NCBI GenBank assembly: GCA_963824105.1
Contig: CAWGNN010000011.1
Span: 372,001 to 436,000, forward strand
Length of the DNA stretch: 64,000 nucleotides
Origin: CAWDVB01 sp963824105
GTDB lineage: Bacteria; Actinomycetota; Actinomycetes; Propionibacteriales; Nocardioidaceae
Reading direction: 5' to 3'
The translations under genes and the position numbers were made by a program. The stretch's first letter is position 1. The number at the start of each line of letters is the position of its first letter. The notes below the pieces were generated by a model. It did no database searches. It had not been told where the DNA came from and was given only the letters and a program-made list of their open reading frames with translations. Below, piece by piece: positions 8,707 to 17,773 of this stretch.

Positions 8707-10155
8707 GTGACCATCCAGACCCACTCCAAGAGTCGGGCCGAGCAGCCGTATGTGTACCAGCGGCGCACTCTCGTCGAGCCCGACTGGACGCGCTTCCCCG
8801 GGTGGAAGGACGTCACCGAGGACGAGTGGCGGTCCGCGCAGTGGCAGCGGTCTCACTGCGTCAAGAGTGTCCGCCAGTTGCGCGAGCTGATGGGCGATCT
8901 GCTCACCGACGACCTCTACGCCGACCTGGAGCGGGACCAGACCGAGCGAGCCACCATGTCGATGCTCGTAACGCCCCAGATGATGAACACCATCGTGCCC
9001 GGTGGGTGGGGAGACGACTCGGTGGAGATCACCCGAGCCTTCTACGCCGACCCGGTGCGCCGCTACATGCTCCCGGTCTTCTCGGACCGGCGCACCGACT
9101 GGTCCTCACACCCGCACGCCACCCGCGACTCCCTCCACGAGCACGACATGTGGGTCGCCGAGGGGCTGACCCACCGCTACCCCACCAAGGTCCTTGCCGA
9201 GCTGCTGCAGACCTGTCCGCAGTACTGCGGGCACTGCACCCGGATGGACCTGGTCGGCAACTCCACTCCGGTGATCGAGAAGCTGAAGTTCGACCTGAAG
9301 CCCGCGGATCGCTTCGGAGCGATGTTCGCCTACCTGGCCGAGCACCCGGAGGTGCGCGATGTGGTCGTCTCCGGCGGCGACGTCGCCAACCTCCCCTGGC
9401 CGCGACTCGAGGAGTTCGTCGAGCGGCTGCTGGCTCTGGAGAATATTCGCGACATCCGGTTGGCAACCAAGGCGCTGATGGGGCTGCCTCAGCACTGGCT
9501 GCAGGCCGAGGTCGTCGACGGGATGGGACGGCTCGCCTCGACGGCGCAGGAACGCGGTGTCTCACTGGCCATCCACACCCACGTCAACCACGCCAACTCG
9601 GTCACTCCGCTCGTTGCCGAGGCCGCGACCACGATGCTCTCGCTCGGCGTCCGCGACGTGCGCAACCAGGGGGTCCTGCTCAACGGCGTGAATGCCGACG
9701 CACACACCCTGCTCGACCTCAGCTTCGCCCTGCTCGACGGCGCGCAGATCATGCCCTACTACTTCTACCTCTGCGACATGATCCCCTTCAGCGAGCACTG
9801 GCGGATCTCCCTGGCCGAGGCACAGCGGCTGCAAGAGGCGATCATGGGCTACCTGCCCGGTTTCGCGACACCACGCATCGTCTGCGACGTCCCCTTCGTC
9901 GGCAAGCGATGGGTTCACCAGGTCGTCGACTACGACACCGAGATCGGGATCTCCTACTGGCGCAAGAACTACCGCACGTCGATCGAGGCCGACGACGCTG
10001 AGGCGCTGACGCGCACCTACGAGTACTACGACCCGATCCACACCCTTCCGGCCGCCGGACAGGCCTGGTGGGCCGAGCACGCAGGCACCGACCTCACTGA
10101 GGCAGAGACGCGTGCCAAGGCTTCCCGTGAGGCCTCCGCGCGTCAGCTCGACTGA
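8707..10155 (+). CDS. kamA: Lysine 2,3-aminomutase (divergent radical SAM/PLP enzyme)
   Basis: A 482-residue KamA-family radical SAM protein that should convert L-lysine to L-beta-lysine. The [4Fe-4S] motif CPQYCGHC is at 170-177 (Cys170, 174, 177). Asp357 (LCDM) and Asp394 (CDVP) match the two aspartates that hold the side-chain amino group of lysine in the clostridial enzyme, which favours lysine over glutamate. The PLP lysine appears to be Lys400 in PFVGK; the textbook loop is PGGGGK, so this loop is altered and one residue shorter. The GTG at 8707 was chosen for the GAGGAGG just upstream; a longer frame from 8599 would read through the promoter. Confidence 0.85.
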   Translation: MTIQTHSKSRAEQPYVYQRRTLVEPDWTRFPGWKDVTEDEWRSAQWQRSHCVKSVRQLRELMGDLLTDDLYADLERDQTERATMSMLVTPQMMNTIVPGGWGDDSVEITRAFYADPVRRYMLPVFSDRRTDWSSHPHATRDSLHEHDMWVAEGLTHRYPTKVLAELLQTCPQYCGHCTRMDLVGNSTPVIEKLKFDLKPADRFGAMFAYLAEHPEVRDVVVSGGDVANLPWPRLEEFVERLLALENIRDIRLATKALMGLPQHWLQAEVVDGMGRLASTAQERGVSLAIHTHVNHANSVTPLVAEAATTMLSLGVRDVRNQGVLLNGVNADAHTLLDLSFALLDGAQIMPYYFYLCDMIPFSEHWRISLAEAQRLQEAIMGYLPGFATPRIVCDVPFVGKRWVHQVVDYDTEIGISYWRKNYRTSIEADDAEALTRTYEYYDPIHTLPAAGQAWWAEHAGTDLTEAETRAKASREASARQLD

Positions 10156-10173
10156 CCGAACGACGCCGGAGCC

Positions 10174-11103
10174 TCACCAGCCCAGGGACTCGCCGACCCG
10201 GCGCACGGGGCCGGCGATCCCCCATCGTTGGCTCAACCGAGCGAGCCCGTCCGGGTCAGCCGGTGACGCGGGCAGGCGCGCAGCGTCGACCGGTGGGAGC
10301 TCCAAGTCGCGCCGCACCCGCACCACCTCCGGAGCGACACCGAGGTAGTCCGCGGCCGCCAGGACCCTTGCTCGCGGCCCCTTTGCCATCTCCGAGGTCG
10401 GGTCCGCGGCAGCCCGCTGGATGCCGGCGAGATCACCGAACTGCACCAGCAGCGAGGCTGCGGTCTTCTCCCCCACCCCCGCAACGCCCGGCAACCCATC
10501 CGACGGGTCGCCACGCAAGGTGGCGAAGTCGGCGTAGCGCTCCGGCCCGATGCCGTACTTGGCACGCACCACGTCAGCGGTGACCACCTCGTGCTTCGCG
10601 ACTCCTCGGGCGACGTAGAGGACGCGGCACGCGCGTGCGTCGTCGACCACCTGGAAGAGGTCTCGGTCCCCGGTGACCACGTCGACTGGCATCGACGCCT
10701 GCGCCGAATACGAGCCGAGCACGTCGTCGGCCTCGAAGCCCGGGGCACCCACGCGCGCGAGTCCCAGAACCCCGAGCACATCAACGATGATCTCCACCTG
10801 AGGGGTCAGCTCGTCGGGCACCGCCTCGACGCTCCCGCTCGGTGACTCCTCGGCCACCCGCTGCGCCTTGTACGACGGCAGCAGCTCCACGCGCCACGCC
10901 GGGCGCCAGTCGTCGTCCCAGCAGCAGACCAGGTGCGTGGGCTGGTACTGCTCGACCAGTCGGCTGATGAAGTCCAACAGTCCCCGCACAGCGTTGACCG
11001 GGGTCCCGTCCGGCGCCCGGAGACTGTCGGGCAGACCGTAGAACGCCCGGAAGTACAGCGAGGCGGTATCGACGAGAACAAGGCGTTCAGGCTCCGACGT
11101 CAC
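10174..11103 (-). CDS. 5'-3' exonuclease (PolA N-terminal-like)
   Basis: A 309-residue stand-alone protein with the fold of the DNA polymerase I 5'-nuclease domain, having a PIN-like half (LVLVDTASLYFRAFYG near the start) and a helix-hairpin-helix region (GDPSDGLPGVAGVGEKTA). The aspartates that bind metal are present (VTGDRDLFQV). It is likely to process RNA primers or flap ends. TAGGGT stands six bases before the GTG start, so the mRNA should be leaderless. It converges on kamA with 18 bp between the stops. Confidence 0.88.
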   Translation of the reverse strand: MTSEPERLVLVDTASLYFRAFYGLPDSLRAPDGTPVNAVRGLLDFISRLVEQYQPTHLVCCWDDDWRPAWRVELLPSYKAQRVAEESPSGSVEAVPDELTPQVEIIVDVLGVLGLARVGAPGFEADDVLGSYSAQASMPVDVVTGDRDLFQVVDDARACRVLYVARGVAKHEVVTADVVRAKYGIGPERYADFATLRGDPSDGLPGVAGVGEKTAASLLVQFGDLAGIQRAAADPTSEMAKGPRARVLAAADYLGVAPEVVRVRRDLELPPVDAARLPASPADPDGLARLSQRWGIAGPVRRVGESLGW

Positions 11104-11251
11104 ACCCCAACCCTATGAGTCACGGCGTCGGATCCCGCTCGCTCCGGACCCTCTCGAACAATGAATTCGACACATGACGAGTATCCGCATATGCCGAGGA
11201 GTGGAACCGCAGCGAGAGTCTTCGAACTTTCGGATGCTTAGGATCTGGGGC

Positions 11252-12070
11252 ATGGTTGGTGGCGTGAGTGACCGAAGCGGTCCTCGACGGGGAATCGTGG
11301 TGCTGATGGTTGCCGTGGTGGCGACACTGTCGGGATGCACGGGTTCAGCGCCGAGCGCGTCGGACCAGGTGACGTCCACCTCCAACCCTACGGCGGCTAC
11401 CGCGGGCGCGACCTCGTCTGCTCCGCCGGTCGCCACCGGCGTCGTTCAGGGCAAGGACGGCTGGAGCACCTACACCAACGCGAAGCTCGGGTTCAGCGTC
11501 CGCTTCCCAACCAGGATCTACGGCTCCTCAGGCAGCCCGTGCGTGAAGAAGCAGACGAACGGCGTGTGGAGCTACCAGGCCTCCCCCGGAGTGGTCCCCG
11601 CGGCCATCCGGCGGCTCAGCAACGATTTCATCATCACCCAGAGGTACGGCTACCTGCCCACGGTCTCTGGGTATCGGGCCGACGGGAGCCCCGTCTTCGG
11701 GTCCTGCCCGAAGACCAGGACCACCTCGTCGATGTTCCACACCGAAGACCTTCCCCCCGTGGCCGCGCTAGGCCTCACGGTCCATCCGCAGTTTGCCCGA
11801 GCCGACGTCGAACAGTGGGTGCGTGGCGGCTACGACTTCTGCGGCCGGCGGATGAAGGTCACGTTCACCCCCGGCGCGAGCGGAGCCTGGACTTCGGTGA
11901 CCTTCACCTGCCCCAGACATCCGCCGTCGGTCGCCACGGCCCCCGAGATGCGGTGGTACCAGGATGCAGACCTCTACGTGGAGTTCTCGTTCGGCTTCCT
12001 GTCCGACGTCGAGAACGTCGCCGAGAAGAACGTGGAACGCAAGATCGCCGACACCTTCGGCCCCGTCTGA
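11252..12070 (+). CDS. Predicted lipoprotein of unknown function
   Basis: A 272-residue secreted lipoprotein with a hydrophobic segment (GIVVLMVAVVATLSGC) and lipobox LSGC, lipid cysteine at position 29. A Ser/Thr-rich linker of about 35 residues follows, then a globular domain with five cysteines. I do not recognise the domain. The ATG at 11252 has AGGA eight bases upstream; a GTG at 11264 would also keep the signal peptide. A perfect hairpin lies beyond its stop. Confidence 0.7.
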   Translation: MVGGVSDRSGPRRGIVVLMVAVVATLSGCTGSAPSASDQVTSTSNPTAATAGATSSAPPVATGVVQGKDGWSTYTNAKLGFSVRFPTRIYGSSGSPCVKKQTNGVWSYQASPGVVPAAIRRLSNDFIITQRYGYLPTVSGYRADGSPVFGSCPKTRTTSSMFHTEDLPPVAALGLTVHPQFARADVEQWVRGGYDFCGRRMKVTFTPGASGAWTSVTFTCPRHPPSVATAPEMRWYQDADLYVEFSFGFLSDVENVAEKNVERKIADTFGPV

Positions 12071-12185
12071 CCTGGCCGGCTGCGTCGGGCCAAGCAAGCG
12101 GTCAGGATCCAGCCTCAGTAGCGGGTGCACCTGTCATGGACCCTCAGCCACGCGTCAATGCCGACGCGATCTTCGCGTACTGCCC

Positions 12186-12211
12186 GTGTGAGCGCGACCA
12201 TCCGCTCACAC
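12186..12211. terminator. Bidirectional terminator hairpin
   Basis: Perfect 9-bp arms GTGTGAGCG and CGCTCACAC around an 8-nt loop, between the convergent lipoprotein and OsmC-fusion genes. Confidence 0.65.
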
Positions 12212-12227
12212 CCGCGGGTTCAGGCGG

Positions 12228-13484
12228 TTAACACAACACCTCGGGGGTCGCCTGATGGCTGGTTCGCTCGCCCTCGACGGTGGTGATCAGGACCTCGCCG
12301 GTCAGGGTGCGATGCACCGGGCACCGGTCCGCGATGCGCAGCAGTGCAGCCCGCTGCTCAGTGGTCAGGTCGCCCTCCAAGTGGATGGTTCGGTCGATGT
12401 GCTCCATGCTGCAGGGCTTGTCCTCGGCGGCCCCGCAGTCGGCGTCGTGGGAACGACGGTGCGACAGGGTGATGGACACCCGCTCGAGCGGGATGCCCTT
12501 CCGATCCGCATAGAGCCTCAGGGTCATCGAGGTGCACGCACCGAGCGAGGACAGGAGTAGGTCGTATGGTGTCGGGCCGGTGTCGTCCCCGATCCCGAGG
12601 GGCTCGTCGGCACGCCAGGAGTGCACACCGGCCTGGATCTGCTGGCCGAGAATCTCGGTGCCGCTCTCCTCGACCCAGACCGTGCCTCCGGGCGGAACCG
12701 GAAGCTCCGGAGCGGGTCTCTCCGGGAGGTATCGCGACGACCAGGTCGCCAGCACGTCGGCCACGAAGCGCGCGTCGCGTGGCCGGGTCAGGAGGTGGTC
12801 CGCTCCATCGAGCGACACGAAGCTCTTCGGGTGCTTTGCCGCCTCATAGAGCTGCCGGGCGTTGTCGATGCCGACGATCTCGTCAGTCGGCGAGTGCATG
12901 ATCAAGACCGCACCCTCGAAGTCGGCCAAGGCTCGCTGCAGGTTGGCAGACCGTGCATCCTCGAGCAGTCCGGCACCGACGCGGAAGGTGCGACCGGCGA
13001 GGACGACGTCGGCGACACCCTCCCGCGACAGCTCTTCCAGTGCCTCTTCGGTGAAGAGCCGCTCGATGTGGCCCGGAGCGAACGGCGCGCCGATGGTCAC
13101 CACCGACGCCGCCTCCGGGATGAACCGCGTGGCGGCAATGACCGCGGAGCCGCCGAGACTGTGACCCACCAGGAGTCGGGGAGGCTCGTACTTCTTCGCG
13201 AGCGACTGCGCGGCGGCGACCAGATCGTCGACGTTCGACGAGAAGGTCGTGTTCGCGAAGTCGCCGGCGCTGTTCCCGAGCCCCGTGAAGTCGAACCGGA
13301 GCACCCCGAAGCCACGCTCCACCAGACCGCGGCTGATCCGAGAGGCCGCCACGACATCCTTGGAGCAGGTGAAGCAGTGCGCGAAGAGGGCGAAGGCACG
13401 CGGCTCGGCAGCGGGGAGGTCCAGCCGACCCGACAGCTCATGGCCCCCGCCTCCCTCGAACACGAAGCGTTCTGTCCGGCTCAT
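12228..13484 (-). CDS. Alpha/beta-hydrolase-OsmC fusion protein
   Basis: A 418-residue two-domain protein. Residues 1-255 are an alpha/beta hydrolase with nucleophile elbow GHSLG (Ser109). The C-terminal 135 residues or so are an OsmC domain with the two redox cysteines expected of that family, in LGACTSM and DRCPVH. OsmC proteins reduce organic hydroperoxides with a thiol; the hydrolase half may act on an ester or peroxy-acid. The start at 13484 has GGGAGGT upstream; a 17-residue longer frame lacks a site. It is divergent from the Lrp gene. Confidence 0.88.
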   Translation of the reverse strand: MSRTERFVFEGGGGHELSGRLDLPAAEPRAFALFAHCFTCSKDVVAASRISRGLVERGFGVLRFDFTGLGNSAGDFANTTFSSNVDDLVAAAQSLAKKYEPPRLLVGHSLGGSAVIAATRFIPEAASVVTIGAPFAPGHIERLFTEEALEELSREGVADVVLAGRTFRVGAGLLEDARSANLQRALADFEGAVLIMHSPTDEIVGIDNARQLYEAAKHPKSFVSLDGADHLLTRPRDARFVADVLATWSSRYLPERPAPELPVPPGGTVWVEESGTEILGQQIQAGVHSWRADEPLGIGDDTGPTPYDLLLSSLGACTSMTLRLYADRKGIPLERVSITLSHRRSHDADCGAAEDKPCSMEHIDRTIHLEGDLTTEQRAALLRIADRCPVHRTLTGEVLITTVEGERTSHQATPEVLC

Positions 13485-13648
13485 CCGACCTCCCTGGAAC
13501 GTGGGCTCGTGCCCGTCATATGGCAGAGCACACACCCGGGGGGCGGGCCCAGTCTGTGAGCCGGCTTACCAAGCCACTGCGCCAAATCGGCTGTGCCAAC
13601 ACGATCGGGCGGCTGCCAGCGGGTCTGAGCGTCTATAGGATGTTGGCT

Positions 13649-14086
13649 GTGGAAGATCACGATCTTCGGATTCTTCAGCTTCTGACCGCAGACGGCCGGA
13701 TGTCTTTCACCGATCTGGGGAAGGCGACCGGTTTGTCCACCTCGGCGGTGCACCAGCGCGTGAAGCGTCTGGAGCAGCGTGGCCTGATCAAGGGGTACAC
13801 CGCGAAGGTCGACTACGACCTGCTCGACCGCCCCATCACCGCCTTCATCTCCATCCGCCCGATCGACCCGTCCCAGCCCGATGATTCTCCAGTCCGGTTG
13901 CAGGGGATCCCTGAGATCGAGGCCTGCTGGTCGGTGGCCGGTGATGAGTCCTACATCCTCAAGGTCCGCGTGGGCGCTCCCGGCGACCTTGAGGATCTGC
14001 TGGCTCGGATCCGCTCCGCGGCAAACGTCTCGACGCGCACCACGATCGTCCTGTCGACGCCCTACGACGGGCGCCCGCTGCTCTGA
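13649..14086 (+). CDS. Lrp/AsnC family transcriptional regulator
   Basis: A 145-residue regulator with an N-terminal winged helix-turn-helix (residues 5-50, LSTSAVHQRVKRLEQ) and a C-terminal ligand-binding RAM domain. The start is taken as the GTG at 13649 because TAGGAT (13637-13642) lies exactly six bases upstream, predicting a leaderless mRNA; an ATG at 13640 is inside that box. Such proteins often sense amino acids, so it is a candidate controller of the kam genes 3.5 kb away, but nothing in the sequence proves this. It ends three bases from helY. Confidence 0.85.
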   Translation: MEDHDLRILQLLTADGRMSFTDLGKATGLSTSAVHQRVKRLEQRGLIKGYTAKVDYDLLDRPITAFISIRPIDPSQPDDSPVRLQGIPEIEACWSVAGDESYILKVRVGAPGDLEDLLARIRSAANVSTRTTIVLSTPYDGRPLL

Positions 14087-14089
14087 GGC

Positions 14090-16804
14090 TCAGTCGGTAA
14101 GCGTGGAGTAGGCGACCACACCACGACGCAGCGAGTCGACACAGGCTCGCGCGGTCGTCCGCAGCGCTCCCCGACCGCTCACGTCGGCGACCTGCGCGGC
14201 GAGATCGACCAGCTGCTTGGTCCAGCGCACGAAGTCCCCGGCGGCGAGGTCCGATTCGATCAGCACCTCGTCCAAGGGCGAACCCTGGGCCCAACGGTAG
14301 GCGGCCCAGGCGAACCCCAGGTCCGGCTCGCGCAGCGAGTCCAGCCCGTGCTGACGCTCCAACCCCGACAGCTCTCCCCAGAGCTGGACCGCGGACGCGA
14401 TCGCCGCCCGCGCCGAACCGTCCGGGAGCTTGGGCCCCGCGCCATCATCGGCACGACGGGCCTCGTAGACCAGGATCGCGAGCACAGCAGCCAGCTCGGC
14501 CGGGGTGAGCTCGTCCCACAGCCCTCGCCGGAGTGCCTCGGCCACCACCAGGTCCAGCTCGGAATAGATCCGCATCAGCCGCTCACCCTCGGGCGTGACC
14601 TCCCAGTCCTGGAGGTATCCGAGCTCGGTGAGCAGCTCGCAGATGCGGTCGAACTGCCGAGCGATGCTGTTGGTGCGCTGGTCGATGCGGCGACGCAGGG
14701 TGCGGGCCTCGCGTTCCATCTTGAACGCCCGCTCCGCCCAGCGGGCGTGGTCCTCCCGCTCTTCGCAGTTGTGGCACGGATGCCGGCGCAGCCGGTTGCG
14801 CAACGAGGTGATCTGCTGTTCGGAGTCGGGATCGATGCCAGGCTTGCCGTGGCGCGGCGGGTGGTGCCGTGGGAGGGTCTTGACCCGCTCGGCCAACGCG
14901 TTGGCCAGGTCCCGGCGCGACTGAGCGTCACGCGCATTGAACTTCGGAGGCACGCGCATCCGCGTCAGCGCGTCCACCGGGCCGTTGAAGTCGACCATCG
15001 ACAGCCGTCGCGCATGGCGCCCCAGGGTGAGGACCAGCGGGCGTGGCCCGTCCCCGGAACGCGTGCCGGGGTCGATCACCAGTGCATGCCCGGAGAACTT
15101 GCCGACGGGGACGACGATGACGTCGCCCGGACGCAGCCGGTCCAGGCTGTCCACGATCTCGGCCCGGCGATCCGAACGTCTGCCACGGGCCTGCGCGTTC
15201 TCAGCCTCCTTAAGATCCCGTCTGAGCGCGGCGTACTCGGCGAAGTCACCCAGATGGCACTGGGCAGCCTCTTGGTAACCCTCCAGTCCCTCTTCGGCCT
15301 TCCTCACCTGGCGCGCGAGCCCCACGGTCGCCCGGTCCGCCTGGAACTGCGCGAAGGAGGACTCCAGGAGACCTCGTGCCCGGTCGCGGCCTACTCGCTG
15401 CACCAGGTTGACGGCCATGTTGTACGACGGGCGGAAGGATGAGTTCAACGGATAGGTACGAGTCGAGGCGAGCCCGGCCACCTGACGTACGTCCATGCCC
15501 TGCGCCCACAGCACGACTCCGTGACCCTCGACGTCGATACCGCGACGACCCGCCCGTCCGGTCAGCTGGGTGTACTCCCCCGGTGTGATGTCGGCGTGGG
15601 TCTCACCGTTGAACTTCACCAGCCTCTCCAGCACGACCGAGCGCGCGGGCATGTTGATGCCCAGGGCAAGGGTCTCGGTCGCAAACACCACCTTGCAGAG
15701 GCCGCGCACGAAGAGCTCCTCGACGACCTCCTTGAAGGTGGGGAGCATGCCCGCGTGATGGGATGCCACGCCTCGAGCCAACGCCTCGGCGAACTCGTAG
15801 TAGCCGAGGACGTGCAGATCCGACTCGGGAATCGAGGCACACCGGTCCTCCACGAGGCGTGTGATCTCGGTCCGCTCCTCAGCCGTCGTGAGCCGGACAT
15901 TGGCCGCCAGGCAGGCGTTGACCGCCGCGTCGCAGCCGACCCTGCTGAAGATGAAGTAGATGGCCGGGAGCAGGGCCTCGCGGTCGAGCCGGTCGACCAC
16001 GTCCAGCCGGCTCGTCGCGTAGGTCCTTCGGGGCCGCTGGCTGCCCCTCCGGTCCGACGGTCGCCGGTTCCAGTCGTCGCGGGCGGCTCGGAACAGCTCG
16101 GGGTTGACCTTGCCCGTCCCGGGCGCCTTCGGGTCGAAGAGGTCGTACATCCGCTTGCCGACCATGATGTGCTGGTAGAGCGGAACCGGCCGGGTCTCCT
16201 CCAGGACGGTCACGGTCTCGCCCCGCACCTCGCTCAACCACTCGCCGAACTCCTCGGCGTTGGAGACCGTCGCCGAGAGGGATACGACGGCAACCGACTC
16301 CGGGAGGTTGATGATGACCTCCTCCCAGACCGCGCCCCGGAACTTGTCGGCCAGGTAGTGGACCTCGTCCATCACCACGAAGCCCAGTCCCAGCAGGGTG
16401 TGCGAACCGGCGTAGATCATGTTGCGGAGGACCTCGGTAGTCATCACCACGATCGGGGCGTCGCCGTTGATGCTGTTGTCCCCGGTGAGCAGCCCGACCC
16501 GGTCCTCCCCGTAGCGGTCGGCCAGGTCGTTGTACTTCTGGTTCGACAGAGCCTTGATCGGCGTCGTGTAGAAGCACTTCTTGCCCTGCTCGAGGGCCAG
16601 GTGGACGGCGAACTCCCCGACGATTGTCTTGCCGGACCCCGTGGGGGCCGCGACCAGGACACCGGCGCCGCTCTCAAGCGCCCGGCATGCGGTCATCTGG
16701 AACGGGTCGAAGGGGAACGGGTAGTGGGCCCGGAAGTCCGCGAGAGCCGGGGACTCCTGCGCCGAGCGGAAGGCCGCGTAGCGGTCAGCGGGCGAGTCGC
16801 TCAC
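14090..16804 (-). CDS. helY: DExH-box RNA helicase HelY
   Basis: A 904-residue Ski2/Mtr4-like helicase. Walker A is APTGSGKT near residue 50, the DEVH box lies near 145, and the C-terminal third has the DSHCT-type domain. It probably unwinds structured RNA. The GTG at 16804 overlaps the TGA of the lipid kinase as GTGA. In mycobacteria the gene lies directly beside tatC; here the lipid kinase is between them. A Cys pair (CHNCEE near 680) may bind zinc. Confidence 0.9.
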   Translation of the reverse strand: MSDSPADRYAAFRSAQESPALADFRAHYPFPFDPFQMTACRALESGAGVLVAAPTGSGKTIVGEFAVHLALEQGKKCFYTTPIKALSNQKYNDLADRYGEDRVGLLTGDNSINGDAPIVVMTTEVLRNMIYAGSHTLLGLGFVVMDEVHYLADKFRGAVWEEVIINLPESVAVVSLSATVSNAEEFGEWLSEVRGETVTVLEETRPVPLYQHIMVGKRMYDLFDPKAPGTGKVNPELFRAARDDWNRRPSDRRGSQRPRRTYATSRLDVVDRLDREALLPAIYFIFSRVGCDAAVNACLAANVRLTTAEERTEITRLVEDRCASIPESDLHVLGYYEFAEALARGVASHHAGMLPTFKEVVEELFVRGLCKVVFATETLALGINMPARSVVLERLVKFNGETHADITPGEYTQLTGRAGRRGIDVEGHGVVLWAQGMDVRQVAGLASTRTYPLNSSFRPSYNMAVNLVQRVGRDRARGLLESSFAQFQADRATVGLARQVRKAEEGLEGYQEAAQCHLGDFAEYAALRRDLKEAENAQARGRRSDRRAEIVDSLDRLRPGDVIVVPVGKFSGHALVIDPGTRSGDGPRPLVLTLGRHARRLSMVDFNGPVDALTRMRVPPKFNARDAQSRRDLANALAERVKTLPRHHPPRHGKPGIDPDSEQQITSLRNRLRRHPCHNCEEREDHARWAERAFKMEREARTLRRRIDQRTNSIARQFDRICELLTELGYLQDWEVTPEGERLMRIYSELDLVVAEALRRGLWDELTPAELAAVLAILVYEARRADDGAGPKLPDGSARAAIASAVQLWGELSGLERQHGLDSLREPDLGFAWAAYRWAQGSPLDEVLIESDLAAGDFVRWTKQLVDLAAQVADVSGRGALRTTARACVDSLRRGVVAYSTLTD

Positions 16805-17676
16805 GGCACCCACACCTCCAGCGCATCCGCGACCGCCTCCACCGTGAGGGGCAGCGGACCGAACCGCTCCCCATCGGCATAGGCGGTGATGCCCGGGGCG
16901 GAGACCGTCACTCGCCGGACCTGGTGCCTCTCGTACTGCGGCAACCGCACATGCGTCCCATTGAAGAGTCGCGGATAGGCCCGGACGAGCCCCAGCTTCG
17001 ACATCCTCCGGAAGAGGACCACGTCGAGGAGACCATCGTTCAGGCTGGCCCCCTCCGTGATGCGCAGTCCCCCACCGAACGACGGGCCGTTGCCGATCGC
17101 CACGGTCATTGCCTCCAGCTCCACGATCCGGCCGTCGAGGTCGAGGACATACGGGATCGGATGGAAGACACGCAGCTCAGCAACGGTCGCGAGGTTGTAT
17201 CGCATCTGACCGCTCGGCCACGACATCCGGTTTGCGCGCTCGTTGACCTTCGCATCGAACCCGGCCGCCATCACGGTGGCGAAGTAGCGTCCCGATGACC
17301 TCGCCAGGTCGATCGTGCGGGTCTTCCCGCCCAGGACCACCTCAGCGGCGCGGGCGGCGTCGGAGCGCGGGATCCCGAAGTAGCGCGCCACGTCATTGCC
17401 GGTACCGGCCGGGATGATGCCCAGGGGGCGGCGGCTCTGTGCCAGTGCCTGCAGGGCGAGATTCACCAGGCCGTCACCACCGCAGACCACAAGATCCGAA
17501 GCCGGATCGGCCACTGCCTCGGCTGCGATGAGGGCCGCGTCGTCCACGTCACGACTCGTCCGGTGATGGACCGTGCGTCCGGACAGCTCGAACCGGTCAC
17601 GCGCCTGCGCGCCGAACCTGGCGCCTTTGCCGGACCCCGCAGTGGGGTTGACCAGCAGAGTGATCGTCCGGTGCAC
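16801..17676 (-). CDS. Diacylglycerol kinase-like lipid kinase
   Basis: A 291-residue DAGK-catalytic-domain protein, likely to phosphorylate diacylglycerol or a related lipid at the membrane. NPTAGSGKG near residue 11 and the GGDG loop (VVCGGDGLVN) near 65 bind ATP, with GIIPAGTGND after it. TAGAGT (17683-17688) lies six bases before the GTG start, so it is predicted to be leaderless. It is coupled to helY downstream. Confidence 0.88.
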   Translation of the reverse strand: MHRTITLLVNPTAGSGKGARFGAQARDRFELSGRTVHHRTSRDVDDAALIAAEAVADPASDLVVCGGDGLVNLALQALAQSRRPLGIIPAGTGNDVARYFGIPRSDAARAAEVVLGGKTRTIDLARSSGRYFATVMAAGFDAKVNERANRMSWPSGQMRYNLATVAELRVFHPIPYVLDLDGRIVELEAMTVAIGNGPSFGGGLRITEGASLNDGLLDVVLFRRMSKLGLVRAYPRLFNGTHVRLPQYERHQVRRVTVSAPGITAYADGERFGPLPLTVEAVADALEVWVP

Positions 17677-17773
17677 GGCGTGACTCTACGCCGAGCAGAG
17701 GGCCGAGCCGTGGGTGGTGCCTCGTACCGACGTCAGCGCGCGGCCGAGCCGGTGGTTGGGGGCTCTGACCGGG

